Below are positions 54,817 through 63,816 of a stretch of DNA of 64,000 nucleotides, piece by piece. The stretch comes from an uncultured Dysgonomonas sp. (lineage in GTDB: Bacteria; Bacteroidota; Bacteroidia; Bacteroidales; Dysgonomonadaceae), in the NCBI GenBank assembly GCA_937875275.1, contig CALNCC010000100.1:9774-73773 (forward strand), read 5' to 3'. How positions within the stretch are numbered: position 1 is the stretch's first letter; each line of letters starts with the position of its first letter. The notes below the pieces were generated by a model. The model worked only from the letters and a program-made list of their open reading frames with translations, made no database searches and was not told where the DNA came from. Position numbers and translations under genes: made by a program.

Positions 54817-55755
54817 ATGGAAGGATCGTCCTATAAAATCTTCTCAGGAACTAACTCCCGCTATTTAGCCGAAAAGATTTGTGCCAGTTTGGGGTGCCCT
54901 CTTGGCAACATGAATGTAGAAAAATTTGCTGATGGTGAATTTTCTGTATCATACGAAGAGTCAATCCGTGGATCACAAGTATTCTTGGTGCAGTCAACAT
55001 TCCCTACATCAGACAACCTGATGGAGCTTTTGCTCATGGTAGACGCTGCCAAAAGAGCTTCGGCTCGTTCTATTGTTGCTGTAATTCCTTATTTTGGATG
55101 GGCACGTCAAGACAGAAAAGACAAACCTCGTGTGTCGATCGGAGCAAAACTGATTGCTGACATGCTGAGCGCAGCCGGCATCAACCGACTGATAACAATG
55201 GATCTGCATGCCGATCAGATACAAGGATTTTTTGATGTTCCGGTAGACCACCTATATGCTTCAGCCATATTTGCAGAATATGTGAAGGACAACATGGACT
55301 TGAAGAACCTTGTTATCGCAACTCCTGACGTGGGTGGAACAAAAAGAGCAAGTTCGTATGCAAAATATCTTGGCACACCGATGGTGATCTGTTATAAGTT
55401 GAGAAAAAAAGCGAACGAAATATCTGAAATGCAAATCATCGGAGACGTTACAGATATGGACGTTCTGTTGGTTGACGATATTGTAGATACAGCCGGCACA
55501 ATCACTAAGGCTGCCGATATAATGATGGAGAACGGAGCACGTTCGGTTCGCGCCATTGCCAGCCACGCTGTAATGTCTGATCCGGCATCGACCCGTATCG
55601 ATCAGTCCGGATTGGCAGAAATGGTATTTACTGACAGTATTCCATATTCAAAAAAATGCGAAAAGGTAACCATCCTTTCCATTGCTGATGTATTCGCCGA
55701 TGCTATTCGTCGTGTATGCAGCAATGAATCTATCAGCTCATTGTACGTTTTATAA
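54817..55755 (+). CDS. prs: Ribose-phosphate pyrophosphokinase
   Basis: A 312-residue PRPP synthetase that transfers pyrophosphate from ATP to ribose 5-phosphate. FSGTNSRYLAEKI opens the fold, PYFGWARQDRKDKPR holds the ATP-binding region, MDLHADQIQGFFD and VLLVDDIVDTAGTI (PRPP loop, about residues 215-228) are intact. ATG 54817 is preferred over an upstream TTG at 54769, which overlaps the promoter. Monocistronic: its own promoter and a good terminator. Confidence 0.97.
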   Translation: MEGSSYKIFSGTNSRYLAEKICASLGCPLGNMNVEKFADGEFSVSYEESIRGSQVFLVQSTFPTSDNLMELLLMVDAAKRASARSIVAVIPYFGWARQDRKDKPRVSIGAKLIADMLSAAGINRLITMDLHADQIQGFFDVPVDHLYASAIFAEYVKDNMDLKNLVIATPDVGGTKRASSYAKYLGTPMVICYKLRKKANEISEMQIIGDVTDMDVLLVDDIVDTAGTITKAADIMMENGARSVRAIASHAVMSDPASTRIDQSGLAEMVFTDSIPYSKKCEKVTILSIADVFADAIRRVCSNESISSLYVL

Positions 55756-55778
55756 ATACAGTAGTTTGTAATTTTGAG

Positions 55779-55812
55779 AGCCATCTTCCTAATCCGAAGA
55801 TGGTTTTCTTTG
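55779..55812 (+). terminator. Terminator of prs
   Basis: CCATCTTC pairs with GAAGATGG (8 bp) and is followed by TTTTCTTTGTTT. Confidence 0.8.
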
Positions 55813-55828
55813 TTTAGGTGCCGACACA

Positions 55829-55857
55829 TAAAAAAAGGGAAACATATTGCTTCCCTC
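55829..55857 (-). terminator. Possible terminator of the aldose 1-epimerase gene
   Basis: On the minus strand AGGGAA and TTCCCT form a 6-bp stem followed by TTTTTT, 20 bases after the stop. Confidence 0.5.
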
Positions 55858-55877
55858 CCTTATCTATCAGTGTATAT

Positions 55878-57041
55878 TTATTTTACAGAGAACTTGTAAA
55901 TTGTTTTCTGAGTGTACGTTTCTCCCGGATTCACACGTGTTGTCGGGAAATTAGGTTGGTTCGGGCTATCCGGATATTTTTGGGTTTCCAAAGCCAAAGC
56001 CTCTCTATAATTGATCGTTTTCCCGTTTTTATCCTTGTTGATTCCTTTGAAGAAGTTTCCGCTATAAAATTGGATTCCTGGTTGATCGGTATATATTTCC
56101 ATCAAACGTCCGCTTACCGGCTCATATAAAGATCCTGCCAATTCTACTTCTCTTTCTGTCTTACGGTCTATAACCCAGTTGTGGTCATATCCGCTTCCGA
56201 ATTTGATTTGTTCGTTGTCGGCATCAATACGCTCTCCGATAACTGTTGGTGTTCTAAAGTCGAACGGAGTTCCGTCTACTGACGCAAATTCTCCTGTTGG
56301 GATCAACAAACTGTCAATGGCAGTTGTTTGGCTTGCGTTCAGATAAAGGATATGATCGGTGATCGTTCCATTACTTTCTCCCTTCAAGTTGAAGAATGCA
56401 TGGTTAGTAAGATTCAAAACTGTTGGTTTGTCTGTTGTTGCATTATAGTCAATTTCAATCGCATTCTCCGGAGTTAAAGTGTATGTTACTTTAGTAGTAA
56501 CTGTTCCGGGGAAGAAGTCTTCTCCGTCAGGAGAAACATAAGACAATTCGATCTTATTGTCTGTTACATTGTCAACAGTCCAAACAACTTTATCAAACCC
56601 TTTTAAGCCTCCGGCATGCAACGCATTCCCGTTGTTGTTCAGATTCAATTGGTATTTTTGTCCATCAATTTCAAATTGACCCTTAGCGATACGGTTTGCA
56701 TAACGACCTACGATGCAGCCGATATAGCGTTCGCCGTCATTGTCCACATATCTGTCGATATTCTCATATCCCAGATTCACATCGGCATATTTACCCTCTT
56801 TGTCGGCAGCGAATAGCGTTACTATACGTGCTCCGTAGTTTGTAATCTGCACGGTAAGACCACCTTCCGATTTCAACGTATACAACGACACGTCTTTTCC
56901 ATCAACTTGTTTGGTAAATGCAGCTGCATCGAGCAACTTCATTCCTTCGGCACAACAAGTATCAGCTTGTTCTTTTTTTCCTGTACATGCACAAAGACAT
57001 GCAACAAAAGCCATCAATAAAACTTTTCTCATAACACTCAT
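55878..57041 (-). CDS. galM: Aldose 1-epimerase (galactose mutarotase) lipoprotein
   Basis: A 387-residue GalM-family protein that interconverts alpha and beta anomers of aldoses. A lipoprotein signal (FVACLCAC) places it in the periplasm or on the outer membrane. NYGARIVTL, IGCIVGRYANRIAKGQF, ALHAGGLKGFDKVVW, NLTNHAFFNL (catalytic His), GSGYDHNWV and ALALETQKYPDSPN (catalytic Glu) are intact. I chose ATG 57041 (MSVMRK); 57032 (MRK) is equally possible. The frame reaching 57131 is excluded by the promoter box at 57098-57105. Confidence 0.93.
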   Translation of the reverse strand: MSVMRKVLLMAFVACLCACTGKKEQADTCCAEGMKLLDAAAFTKQVDGKDVSLYTLKSEGGLTVQITNYGARIVTLFAADKEGKYADVNLGYENIDRYVDNDGERYIGCIVGRYANRIAKGQFEIDGQKYQLNLNNNGNALHAGGLKGFDKVVWTVDNVTDNKIELSYVSPDGEDFFPGTVTTKVTYTLTPENAIEIDYNATTDKPTVLNLTNHAFFNLKGESNGTITDHILYLNASQTTAIDSLLIPTGEFASVDGTPFDFRTPTVIGERIDADNEQIKFGSGYDHNWVIDRKTEREVELAGSLYEPVSGRLMEIYTDQPGIQFYSGNFFKGINKDKNGKTINYREALALETQKYPDSPNQPNFPTTRVNPGETYTQKTIYKFSVK

Positions 57042-57097
57042 TATTAAATATTTATTATATAAAGATTCCCTATTTGTTAAAAAAAGACTTAGGATGT

Positions 57098-57105
57098 CAA
57101 ATATA
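57098..57105 (-). promoter_or_regulatory. -7 promoter box for the aldose 1-epimerase gene
   Basis: The minus strand reads TATATTTG (TAnnTTTG), 57 bases upstream of the chosen start. Confidence 0.5.
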
Positions 57106-57250
57106 GTATAAATATTTAATAATAAACGCATTCAGAAGATAAATTGGAATGAATGTGGTGGAAAAAAGAAATAAAGGATACAAAGACAACACTCATTCGT
57201 CTGTTTCAAAGTGCTGCCGGCTTGGCGTCTCGCATGTCTTATAAATAAAC

Positions 57251-57586
57251 TTATTGAGGAAGGTTTTCTGATTCTTTTTCTACTTTCGACACCTGTTTTA
57301 CCAACACATATCTGAATGCCGAGCGGTCGGCGGGAGTATCTTTTATCTCTTCTTTTTTCACATCGAGCTCGTATTCATATCCCGGTTCGTAGATAAATCC
57401 TTCTATCGCACTATAAAAATAATTCCAATCTGATTTTCCCTCTGATTTTATCATCAGGCATTTTTGCGGAACTACACCCACGCAATCGCCCTGAGCCGAA
57501 GCGACAATAAATCTTTCTGTCTGCTGCACCTTGCATGAGGAGACAATCAATGTAATTAATATGAAAACAAGAACGAGCTGTTTCAT
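57251..57586 (-). CDS. Small DUF4377-type lipoprotein
   Basis: A 111-residue lipoprotein (lipobox IVSSC, residues 14-18). ERFIVASAQGDCVG, CLMIKSEG, WNYFYSAIEGFIYEPGYEYELDV and PADRSAFRYVLV match the DUF4377 domain found in META-related lipoproteins. The pair of cysteines (C34 in GDCVG and C43 in KCLM) is conserved in the family. Function unknown; envelope protein. It lies 18 bases after the exported thioredoxin gene on the same strand, suggesting cotranscription and perhaps disulfide dependence. Confidence 0.8.
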   Translation of the reverse strand: MKQLVLVFILITLIVSSCKVQQTERFIVASAQGDCVGVVPQKCLMIKSEGKSDWNYFYSAIEGFIYEPGYEYELDVKKEEIKDTPADRSAFRYVLVKQVSKVEKESENLPQ

Positions 57587-57604
57587 TCCACCTTATAGTA
57601 TATG

Positions 57605-58054
57605 TTATTCTTTTGTTTCTTTTGCACCCTCCGACTCCGACTCTTCCAATAGGGCTTTTATAGCTTCGTCCAGATTCTCTTTAGTCAGAAGTCCCACAAT
57701 ACGCCCCACTTCTTTCCCGTCTACGTGCGCTATCAGAAGCGGTATTCCATCTACTTTTTTTGCTATGGCAAAGTCTTTGTCGTTATCAACATTCAGTTTG
57801 GCAAAGGTTACTTTTCCTTCATATTCCTCAGCAAGTTCTTCGAGTATAGGACCCATCTTGCGGCAAGGACCACACCAAGGAGCCCAAAAATCGACGATCA
57901 CAATCCCCTCTTTTGTTGCTTCCGCAAAGGTCTTGGATGTTATATTGATGATTCCTTTTTTTTCTTTCTCTTTTTTCTCCTGCGCGCCTGCCTCTATCGT
58001 TGCGCCGAAGAATAATATTGCCATTGCACAGAATAATATAGCCTTGATTTTCAT
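57605..58054 (-). CDS. Exported thioredoxin
   Basis: A 149-residue thioredoxin with a cleavable signal (residues 1-24, ending AGA) and a Lys/Glu-rich linker. The active site is C61-G-P-C64 in FWAPWCGPCRKM, and the cis-Pro loop is GIPLLI, so the redox centre is complete. Periplasmic disulfide reduction or exchange is likely; no membrane reductant (CcdA/DsbD) is encoded nearby. A Glu-rich C-terminal tail of about 20 residues is unusual for a thioredoxin. Confidence 0.92.
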   Translation of the reverse strand: MKIKAILFCAMAILFFGATIEAGAQEKKEKEKKGIINITSKTFAEATKEGIVIVDFWAPWCGPCRKMGPILEELAEEYEGKVTFAKLNVDNDKDFAIAKKVDGIPLLIAHVDGKEVGRIVGLLTKENLDEAIKALLEESESEGAKETKE

Positions 58055-58228
58055 AATCTATAATTGTTCTTTTTCATTTGAAAGTCGAAAGATAAATAAA
58101 AAGATTATTCATTGCTATCCTCTTATTTAAGATTAACAAAGAAAAACTTTTGATGCAGTAAAAAGTATTGGCTCATATCCTTCTCCAATTGCGTGTCTAT
58201 ATAAGATACAAGTTTATTCCGGCTCCGG

Positions 58229-59182
58229 TTACATAATTGCCTCCACCAATCCTTGGTTGTTTATATCTAATCGGAATGAGGCGGTTTTTACGACGCGGTT
58301 TTTTTTCTTGTCCTTATATACGATCATATATTCATAATCACCCGAAACGGAGTAACCTTTTTCGCCCTTTCTGTCAGCCTTCACCGAAGCTGGTTTGAGT
58401 GTATAGGTTATTTCTTTGATTCGCTTATTGTTACGGTCGGCAATCAGTTCGTTGATAATGGCGTTGAATGCTTTGTCCTTTTTTCCAAGATAGTTGCTCA
58501 GGGTTGGCGATATGTGTTTGGTCTTAAGCTCGGTATATCTTTGCAAAGAAAATAGATAAGCTAATGTTTTCAGTTTAGCCTTCAATTTGTTCAACTCATC
58601 AGCGGAAACGATATCTGATTTTGCAGTGGTTGCAGCTGATTGCTCTTTCGCTATGGGTGGCTGTGGCGCAGGGGCGGCCGCTGTTTCCTTTTCCGTTTGC
58701 GCTGGTTGTGCTTGCTCTTTCACTACTTCTTCCGACTGATGGGATGTAGATAATTTCTCTTTAGCCTCAACGCTGAAACGACCTTCGGGATATTTGAGCA
58801 GGTATTTAGAATACGCTAACGACGAACCATCGTTTGTCGCGTCAGTCCAGCATTGCAAGTCTCCGTCTGTCCTTTTCAGGTAATTATAATAATATGCACT
58901 TCCTATGCCTACCGCCAGAAATAAGAATAGGGCTGTAATGAAAACTATCGGAGTCTTTGACGTCTTTTTATGAGGAGGGTGGGTACGCTTTTCTACCTGA
59001 TAGACTTTTGTTTCGTTGGAGCTATTTGCTTTTTTGTGAGGTTCTTTCCCCTCTATCTCCTGATTTGTTTGGGCGGGGAGATCTTCTATGTATTGATATT
59101 GGGCAATGTCAATACAATCAGAGCAGAACTCTGCTTTTTCATCTTTTTTCTTACCGCATAGTGGACACAAATCATCACTCAT
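58229..59182 (-). CDS. Zinc-ribbon, single-TM protein of unknown function
   Basis: A 317-residue protein. An N-terminal zinc ribbon (CPLCG at residues 6-10 and CSDC at 20-23) is followed by a Lys-rich linker, one membrane helix (about 76-97) and a polar, Ala/Pro/Gln-rich stretch with low complexity (about 150-195). The last 120 residues form a small folded part that ends VVKTASFRLDINNQGLVEAIM. The zinc ribbon would face the cytoplasm and the C-terminal part the periplasm. It lies 51 bases after namZ on the same strand. ATG 59182 (MSDDLCPLCG) is chosen because the ribbon starts there. Family not recognised. Confidence 0.75.
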   Translation of the reverse strand: MSDDLCPLCGKKKDEKAEFCSDCIDIAQYQYIEDLPAQTNQEIEGKEPHKKANSSNETKVYQVEKRTHPPHKKTSKTPIVFITALFLFLAVGIGSAYYYNYLKRTDGDLQCWTDATNDGSSLAYSKYLLKYPEGRFSVEAKEKLSTSHQSEEVVKEQAQPAQTEKETAAAPAPQPPIAKEQSAATTAKSDIVSADELNKLKAKLKTLAYLFSLQRYTELKTKHISPTLSNYLGKKDKAFNAIINELIADRNNKRIKEITYTLKPASVKADRKGEKGYSVSGDYEYMIVYKDKKKNRVVKTASFRLDINNQGLVEAIM

Positions 59183-59233
59183 GGTCTTTCCTTTTCCTGT
59201 GTCAGTCAACAAGAGATATTCTCTGTTCACATC

Positions 59234-60400
59234 TTATTTCTCGTATAACAAATATTTATCTCTTAAGGTTTTGTACTTTTCCAAATCTTCTTGCCAACTT
59301 TCTCTTATTTCGCTTTCCGATAACCCTTTAGCTATTTGTTCTCGAAGCCGTTTCGTCCCGGTAAGCATATCCATAAACTGTGTGGATGAATAGAACTTCA
59401 AAGGGCCATTCTCTTGCGATTTTTTATAAAACTCGATAATAAACCTCAATGTCAATCCACCCTCAAAGTCGTAGCTACGCAGATCGTAGCCATAACATTT
59501 AGTTCCCTTCAGCAGCGGATGGCGTGCGCCTTCGGTGCTCTGTGGCGTGAACGTGAATTCTCCATAACGGGGCGAATCGCCTCCAACCATCTGGAACGGA
59601 TATTCCGTGCCTCTGCCTACACTGATGTTTGTGGCTTCGAAGAAACAAAGGGATGTATATAGCTTTATAGCTTGATCGTTCGGCAGATTGGGCGAGGGTT
59701 TTACCGGCAAGGAGTATGGCTGCCCATGCTTCCAGTTTTTCATCGGGATAACTCGCAATTTACATTTCATATCGTTGGCAAGCCATCCTTCTTCATTTAC
59801 CATATTGCCAAGTTCGCCGAGAGTGAGCCCGTGCAGAATAGGGATAGGGTGCATCCCCACAAAGGACTTATGTTTAATTTCCAAAACCGGACCGTCTACA
59901 TAGTCGTGAGGATTGGGGCGATCTAATATGAAGCATGTCTTGTCGTTTTCGGCACAAGCCTCTATTACATAGTGCATAGTGCTGATGTATGTGTAGAACC
60001 GTGCTCCCACGTCTTGTATGTCGAAGATGACAATATCAATCTCTTTCAACTGCTCTGCCGATGGCTTGTAATTTTTCCCATAGAGAGAAATTACGTTGAT
60101 TCCCGTTTTTGCGTCTTTACCATCCACTATTTGCTCGCCGGCATCAGCAGTGCCTCTGAATCCGTGTTCGGGAGCAAAAATAACCTTCACGTCTATTCCT
60201 CTCGATATCAGAGTGTCTATCAAGGGTGTTTTGTTGCCGAGTATCGATGTTTGGTTTATAACCATCGCCACCTTTTGATTTTCGATCAAAGGCAATAAAA
60301 TATCCAACCTGTCGGCGCCAAGTTGTAGATTCTGAGCGTTCAAAGTGTTTGTATAAAGAGCGAGAAAAATGAGTTGCGCAAAAAATAGAAACCTTTTCAT
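59234..60400 (-). CDS. namZ: Exo-beta-N-acetylmuramidase NamZ (DUF1343, GH171)
   Basis: A 388-residue exported protein with a signal peptide (residues 1-22, ending NAQ). VAMVINQTSIL, FAPEHGFRGTADAGE, SLYGKNYKPS, VIFDIQDVGARFYTY, FILDRPNP and GRGTEYPFQM are the DUF1343 signature set. Members characterised as NamZ remove terminal MurNAc from peptidoglycan fragments (GH171). A periplasmic cell-wall recycling role fits. It is transcribed divergently from the HD gene and probably cotranscribed with the zinc-ribbon gene downstream. Confidence 0.88.
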   Translation of the reverse strand: MKRFLFFAQLIFLALYTNTLNAQNLQLGADRLDILLPLIENQKVAMVINQTSILGNKTPLIDTLISRGIDVKVIFAPEHGFRGTADAGEQIVDGKDAKTGINVISLYGKNYKPSAEQLKEIDIVIFDIQDVGARFYTYISTMHYVIEACAENDKTCFILDRPNPHDYVDGPVLEIKHKSFVGMHPIPILHGLTLGELGNMVNEEGWLANDMKCKLRVIPMKNWKHGQPYSLPVKPSPNLPNDQAIKLYTSLCFFEATNISVGRGTEYPFQMVGGDSPRYGEFTFTPQSTEGARHPLLKGTKCYGYDLRSYDFEGGLTLRFIIEFYKKSQENGPLKFYSSTQFMDMLTGTKRLREQIAKGLSESEIRESWQEDLEKYKTLRDKYLLYEK

Positions 60401-60444
60401 CGATTTGAGTGTTTTATTACTACAAACATAAAGATTTTTATTCG

Positions 60445-60453
60445 AAAGGAGGT
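60445..60453 (+). promoter_or_regulatory. Strong Shine-Dalgarno sequence before the HD gene
   Basis: AAAGGAGGT lies six bases before the ATG at 60460. Strong SD sites are uncommon in this window, and this one decides the start: the longer frame from 60409 would place it inside the coding region. Confidence 0.7.
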
Positions 60454-60459
60454 CGCATT

Positions 60460-60999
60460 ATGGTAGATTCGACAGCAATCATATCAAAATATTACAAAAA
60501 AGATTCGGACTTGTATAATCTGTTGATTTCGCACAGCAGCGACGTTGCTCGCAAATCGGTGGAAATAGCAACAAGGCATCCCGAGTTGAAGGCGAACATT
60601 GAGTTTCTCGAAGAGGCTGCAATGTTGCACGATATAGGTATATTCCTTACCGATGCCCCTCTGATAGGCTGTAACGGCATATTCGACTACGTTTGTCATG
60701 GTTATCTTGGTCGCGAGATATTGGAGTTTAACGGCTTGCCCGAGCACGGTCTTGTTTGCGAGAGGCATACGGGGACGGGAATAGCGTTGAACGAAATACT
60801 GAAACAGAATCTGCCGTTGCCACACCGCGATATGTTGCCGATAAGCATCGAAGAGCAGATCATTTGTTTTGCCGATTGTTTTTTTTCTAAAACCCGTATA
60901 GGAGAGGAGAAGAGTGTTGACGATGTGAGGAAAGGTCTTAGTAAATTCGGGCAATCTTCTGTCGATAAATTCGATGATTGGTGCCAACGTTTTTTGTAG
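60460..60999 (+). CDS. HD-domain phosphohydrolase-like protein
   Basis: A 179-residue HD-superfamily protein. H25 (LLISHSSDVARKSVEIA), the H57-D58 pair (AAMLHDIG) and later VCERHTGTGI with a His and FADCFFSKTR with an Asp form the metal-binding pattern. Members hydrolyse nucleotides or phosphomonoesters; the substrate is unknown. Divergent from namZ, with a strong SD. hisS follows after 69 bases with its own promoter. Confidence 0.87.
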   Translation: MVDSTAIISKYYKKDSDLYNLLISHSSDVARKSVEIATRHPELKANIEFLEEAAMLHDIGIFLTDAPLIGCNGIFDYVCHGYLGREILEFNGLPEHGLVCERHTGTGIALNEILKQNLPLPHRDMLPISIEEQIICFADCFFSKTRIGEEKSVDDVRKGLSKFGQSSVDKFDDWCQRFL

Positions 61000-61027
61000 A
61001 ATGATTTTTATCTGCAAGTAAAAATAG

Positions 61028-61035
61028 TAACTTTG
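61028..61035 (+). promoter_or_regulatory. -7 promoter box for hisS
   Basis: TAACTTTG matches TAnnTTTG, 33 bases upstream of the hisS ATG. Confidence 0.5.
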
Positions 61036-61068
61036 CATCCTTAAAATTAAGATATTGAGGATACTGTT

Positions 61069-62430
61069 ATGCAAAAACCATCGATACCGAAAGGAACAAG
61101 AGATTTTTCGCCCGAAGAAATGGCGAAGCGAAATTATATATTCGACACAATCAAAGAGGTTTACAGACTCTATGGTTTCCGTCAGATAGAGACGCCTGCT
61201 ATGGAAAACCTGTCGACACTGATGGGCAAATATGGCGAAGAAGGCGATAAACTTCTCTTTAAAATATTGAATTCGGGAGATGTACTTTCTCATTTTTCTG
61301 AGGAAGAACTGACCGAGAAAAACTCTCTTAAGTTTGCAGGAAAAGCCTGTGAAAAAGGATTGCGTTACGACCTCACCGTGCCTTTTGCCCGCTATGTGGT
61401 AATGCACCGCAACGAAATCACATTTCCTTTCAAACGATTCCAGATACAACCCGTATGGCGTGCCGACCGTCCGCAAAAAGGACGTTATCGCGAATTTTTT
61501 CAGTGCGATGCCGATATCGTTGGTTCCGATTCGTTGATAAACGAGGTAGAGCTGATTCAGATTATCGACGAGGTGTTCTGTCGTTTTGGTATTCGTGTGT
61601 GTGTAAAGCTGAACAACCGCAAAATACTTTCGGGTATTGCCGAGGTTATCGGTCAGCCCGACAAGATTACGGATATCACTGTCGCCATCGACAAGTTAGA
61701 CAAAATAGGCTTGGAGAAAGTGAACGAAGAACTTGCATCGAAGGGGATAGACCAGCAGGCTATCAGTCAATTGCAACCCATCATCTTGTTGCAGGGAACG
61801 AATGGAGAAAAATTGCAAACGCTGAAAACTGTTTTGGAGAAATCTGAAACAGGAATAAAGGGTGTAGAAGAAATCGAATTTATATTGAACAAGTTAGAGT
61901 TGAGTTCGTTGGACAACGAGTTGGAGCTCGATCTTACCCTTGCTCGCGGTTTGAGCTACTACACAGGGGCGATAATAGAAGTGAAAGCACTCGATGTGCA
62001 GATAGGTAGTATTACCGGGGGAGGGCGTTACGACAACCTGACGGGAATATTCGGGTTACCCGATGTGTCGGGTGTCGGCATCTCGTTTGGAGCAGATCGT
62101 ATCTTCGATGTTCTCAATCAATTAGATCTTTATCCGAAAGATTCGATAAAGGGAACGCAGGTGTTATTTGTCAATTTCGGAGAGACAGAAGAGGTATACA
62201 TTCTTCCCATTATAGCGAAAATGCGTAAAGCAGGAATTTGCACGGAGATATATCCCGAAGCCGCGAAAATGAAAAAGCAAATGTCGTATGCTGACGTCAA
62301 CAAAATCCCTTATGTGGCTATCGTTGGCGAAAATGAGATGAAAGAAGGAAAACTGATGCTTAAAAATATGGACTCGGGAGAACAAAAACTTGTTTCTGTC
62401 GATGAATGTATAAATGTATTGTTAGGCTGA
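61069..62430 (+). CDS. hisS: Histidine--tRNA ligase
   Basis: A 453-residue class II His[13 protein letters not shown] and the N-terminal motif 1, [24 protein letters not shown] (motif 2, in two halves), [15 protein letters not shown] (HisA) and [10 protein letters not shown] with GISFGADRI (motif 3) are intact, followed by the anticodon-binding domain (about 360-450). It charges tRNA-His. Last intact housekeeping gene before the degraded right-hand region. Confidence 0.97.
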   Translation: MQKPSIPKGTRDFSPEEMAKRNYIFDTIKEVYRLYGFRQIETPAMENLSTLMGKYGEEGDKLLFKILNSGDVLSHFSEEELTEKNSLKFAGKACEKGLRYDLTVPFARYVVMHRNEITFPFKRFQIQPVWRADRPQKGRYREFFQCDADIVGSDSLINEVELIQIIDEVFCRFGIRVCVKLNNRKILSGIAEVIGQPDKITDITVAIDKLDKIGLEKVNEELASKGIDQQAISQLQPIILLQGTNGEKLQTLKTVLEKSETGIKGVEEIEFILNKLELSSLDNELELDLTLARGLSYYTGAIIEVKALDVQIGSITGGGRYDNLTGIFGLPDVSGVGISFGADRIFDVLNQLDLYPKDSIKGTQVLFVNFGETEEVYILPIIAKMRKAGICTEIYPEAAKMKKQMSYADVNKIPYVAIVGENEMKEGKLMLKNMDSGEQKLVSVDECINVLLG

Positions 62431-62488
62431 TAATACGCAAATTAAGATAGATGGAGATTTGCTCCGATAGCTATTACCCATAATCTAA

Positions 62489-63168
62489 AAAATAGGAACT
62501 CCAATAAAACTTGACTTTATATATGGAAGTAAAGTTCAAGATTCTCTCCAGCCTTTAGATGGACAGCAAAGACTTACTACTTTATTTATTTTGCACTGGT
62601 ATGCCGCCCTGAAACTAGATCACTCGAAACAAAAAGGAGTTTTTAGTGTTTTAGGCAAATTTACTTATGAGACAAGAGTTTCTTCTCGAGACTTTTGTAG
62701 AGCTCTTATTCAAAATCCTTTTGAGGTTTCGATTGAAGATGAGAATTTAAGTTCAAAAATTATAGATGCCTCGTGGTTCTTTCTAGTTTGGAAAAGTGAT
62801 CCAACAATTTCAGCGATGCTCAGAACAATAGATGATATTCATAAATATTTTAAATCAATAGATAACTTATGGGATATACTTACAGAAAAAGAAAATCTTA
62901 TAAGTTTCAATTATGTTGAACTAGAAAATATAGGATTGACTGATGATTTGTATATAAAGATGAATGCAAGAGGAAAACTTCTTTCTTCTTTTGAAAACTT
63001 CAAAGCAAGTTTTTTAAAAAAAATAACTGATAATAGATGGGAAAATCAGACTAATCTTGTTGAGACTTTTTTTTAAAAATTGATCCTCTTTGGACTGATA
63101 CCTTTTGGAAGCGATTTAAACGAAATACTTCTGTAGATATGGCATTTGTTCGTTTTATATCACAATAG
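62489..63168 (+). pseudogene. Broken DUF262 (GmrS/SspE-type) defence gene
   Basis: The frame opens after a stop at 62486-62488 and lacks the N-terminus and start codon. LDFIYGS and the DGQQRLTTL motif (62558-62584) identify a DUF262 domain, the ParB-like part of GmrSD/SspE-type phage-defence nucleases. It continues through LGKFTYETRVSSRDFCRAL and IKMNARGKLLSSFENFKASF to a stop at 63074-63076. A one-base shift in an eight-T run there restores IDPLWTDTFWKRFK, then MAFVRFISQ to a stop at 63166-63168. Similarity may run to about 63262. At least one frameshift and a missing start make it nonfunctional. Confidence 0.75.
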
Positions 63169-63250
63169 CGATGATTAGAGTCGCTCTATAGAAGCCAGAA
63201 TATAGATTAGCTACTATTGAACGTATCCAAAGCAATCCTAACTTAGTTAG

Positions 63251-63655
63251 ACCAGAGCATTTTTCTATGAATCAGGGGCTTATTACATATTTGATCGTGC
63301 TTACAACAATTTTAAAATGTTGTATAAGATTCACCAAATTGAAGCATACTTCGTTGTTCGGGCAAAGAAAAATCTGCAATACAAATCCACTAAATGGAAA
63401 CGTAGACTTCCTAAGAATGTGCTTTCAGATGTGACAATAGAATTGATCGGTTTTTATCCCAAACAATATTATCCGGAGCAGTTTCGCCTTGTAAAAACTG
63501 GGATGAGGAACAAAAGAGAGAGTTCGTGTTCATTACCAATGCAATGCATATTTCCGCTCTTCAAGTAGCTGAACTTTACAAGAATCGATGGCAAGTAGAA
63601 TTCTTTTTCAAATGGCTGAAGCAGCACCTCAAAATCAAAAAGTTTTAAGTGTATG
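63251..63655 (+). mobile_element. Remnant of an IS4-family transposase
   Basis: The frame 63251-63568 encodes YYIFDRAYNNFKMLYKIH and AYFVVRAKKNLQYK, the region around the second catalytic Asp (DR.Y). Around 63500 the frame shifts; 63500-63655 continues EFVFITNAMHISALQVAELY, then KNRWQVEFFFKWLKQHL and KIKKF, the IS4 Y-R-E-K signature, and a stop. The first catalytic Asp and the N-terminal third are missing. No terminal inverted repeats were identified. Confidence 0.8.
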
Positions 63656-63743
63656 GTACAACAACACTGTAGCATCATTATTTTTTGCTTTTATTATGAA
63701 GTTTGATGTTTTCATTTAAATTCGAGTTTCATTTTATAATATT

Positions 63744-63815
63744 CCAACCTCATAAGTTGGATGATCATATGTTGATAATATGGTTTTCAAGGCAAGAACT
63801 ACCTTGAAAACCATA
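63744..63815. repeat. Two neighbouring hairpins
   Basis: CCAAC/GTTGG (63744-63760) is followed by a perfect 14-bp inverted repeat, TATGGTTTTCAAGG (63779-63792) with CCTTGAAAACCATA (63802-63815) and a nine-base loop. Neither has a clear T-tract. They lie between the two insertion-sequence remnants and could be element ends or a weak terminator. Confidence 0.5.
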
Positions 63816-63816
63816 A

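Noticed and set aside
60484..61476. A 330-codon minus-strand frame opposite the HD gene and hisS
   Set aside because: It covers parts of two real genes and the promoter between them, and its sequence resembles no protein family.
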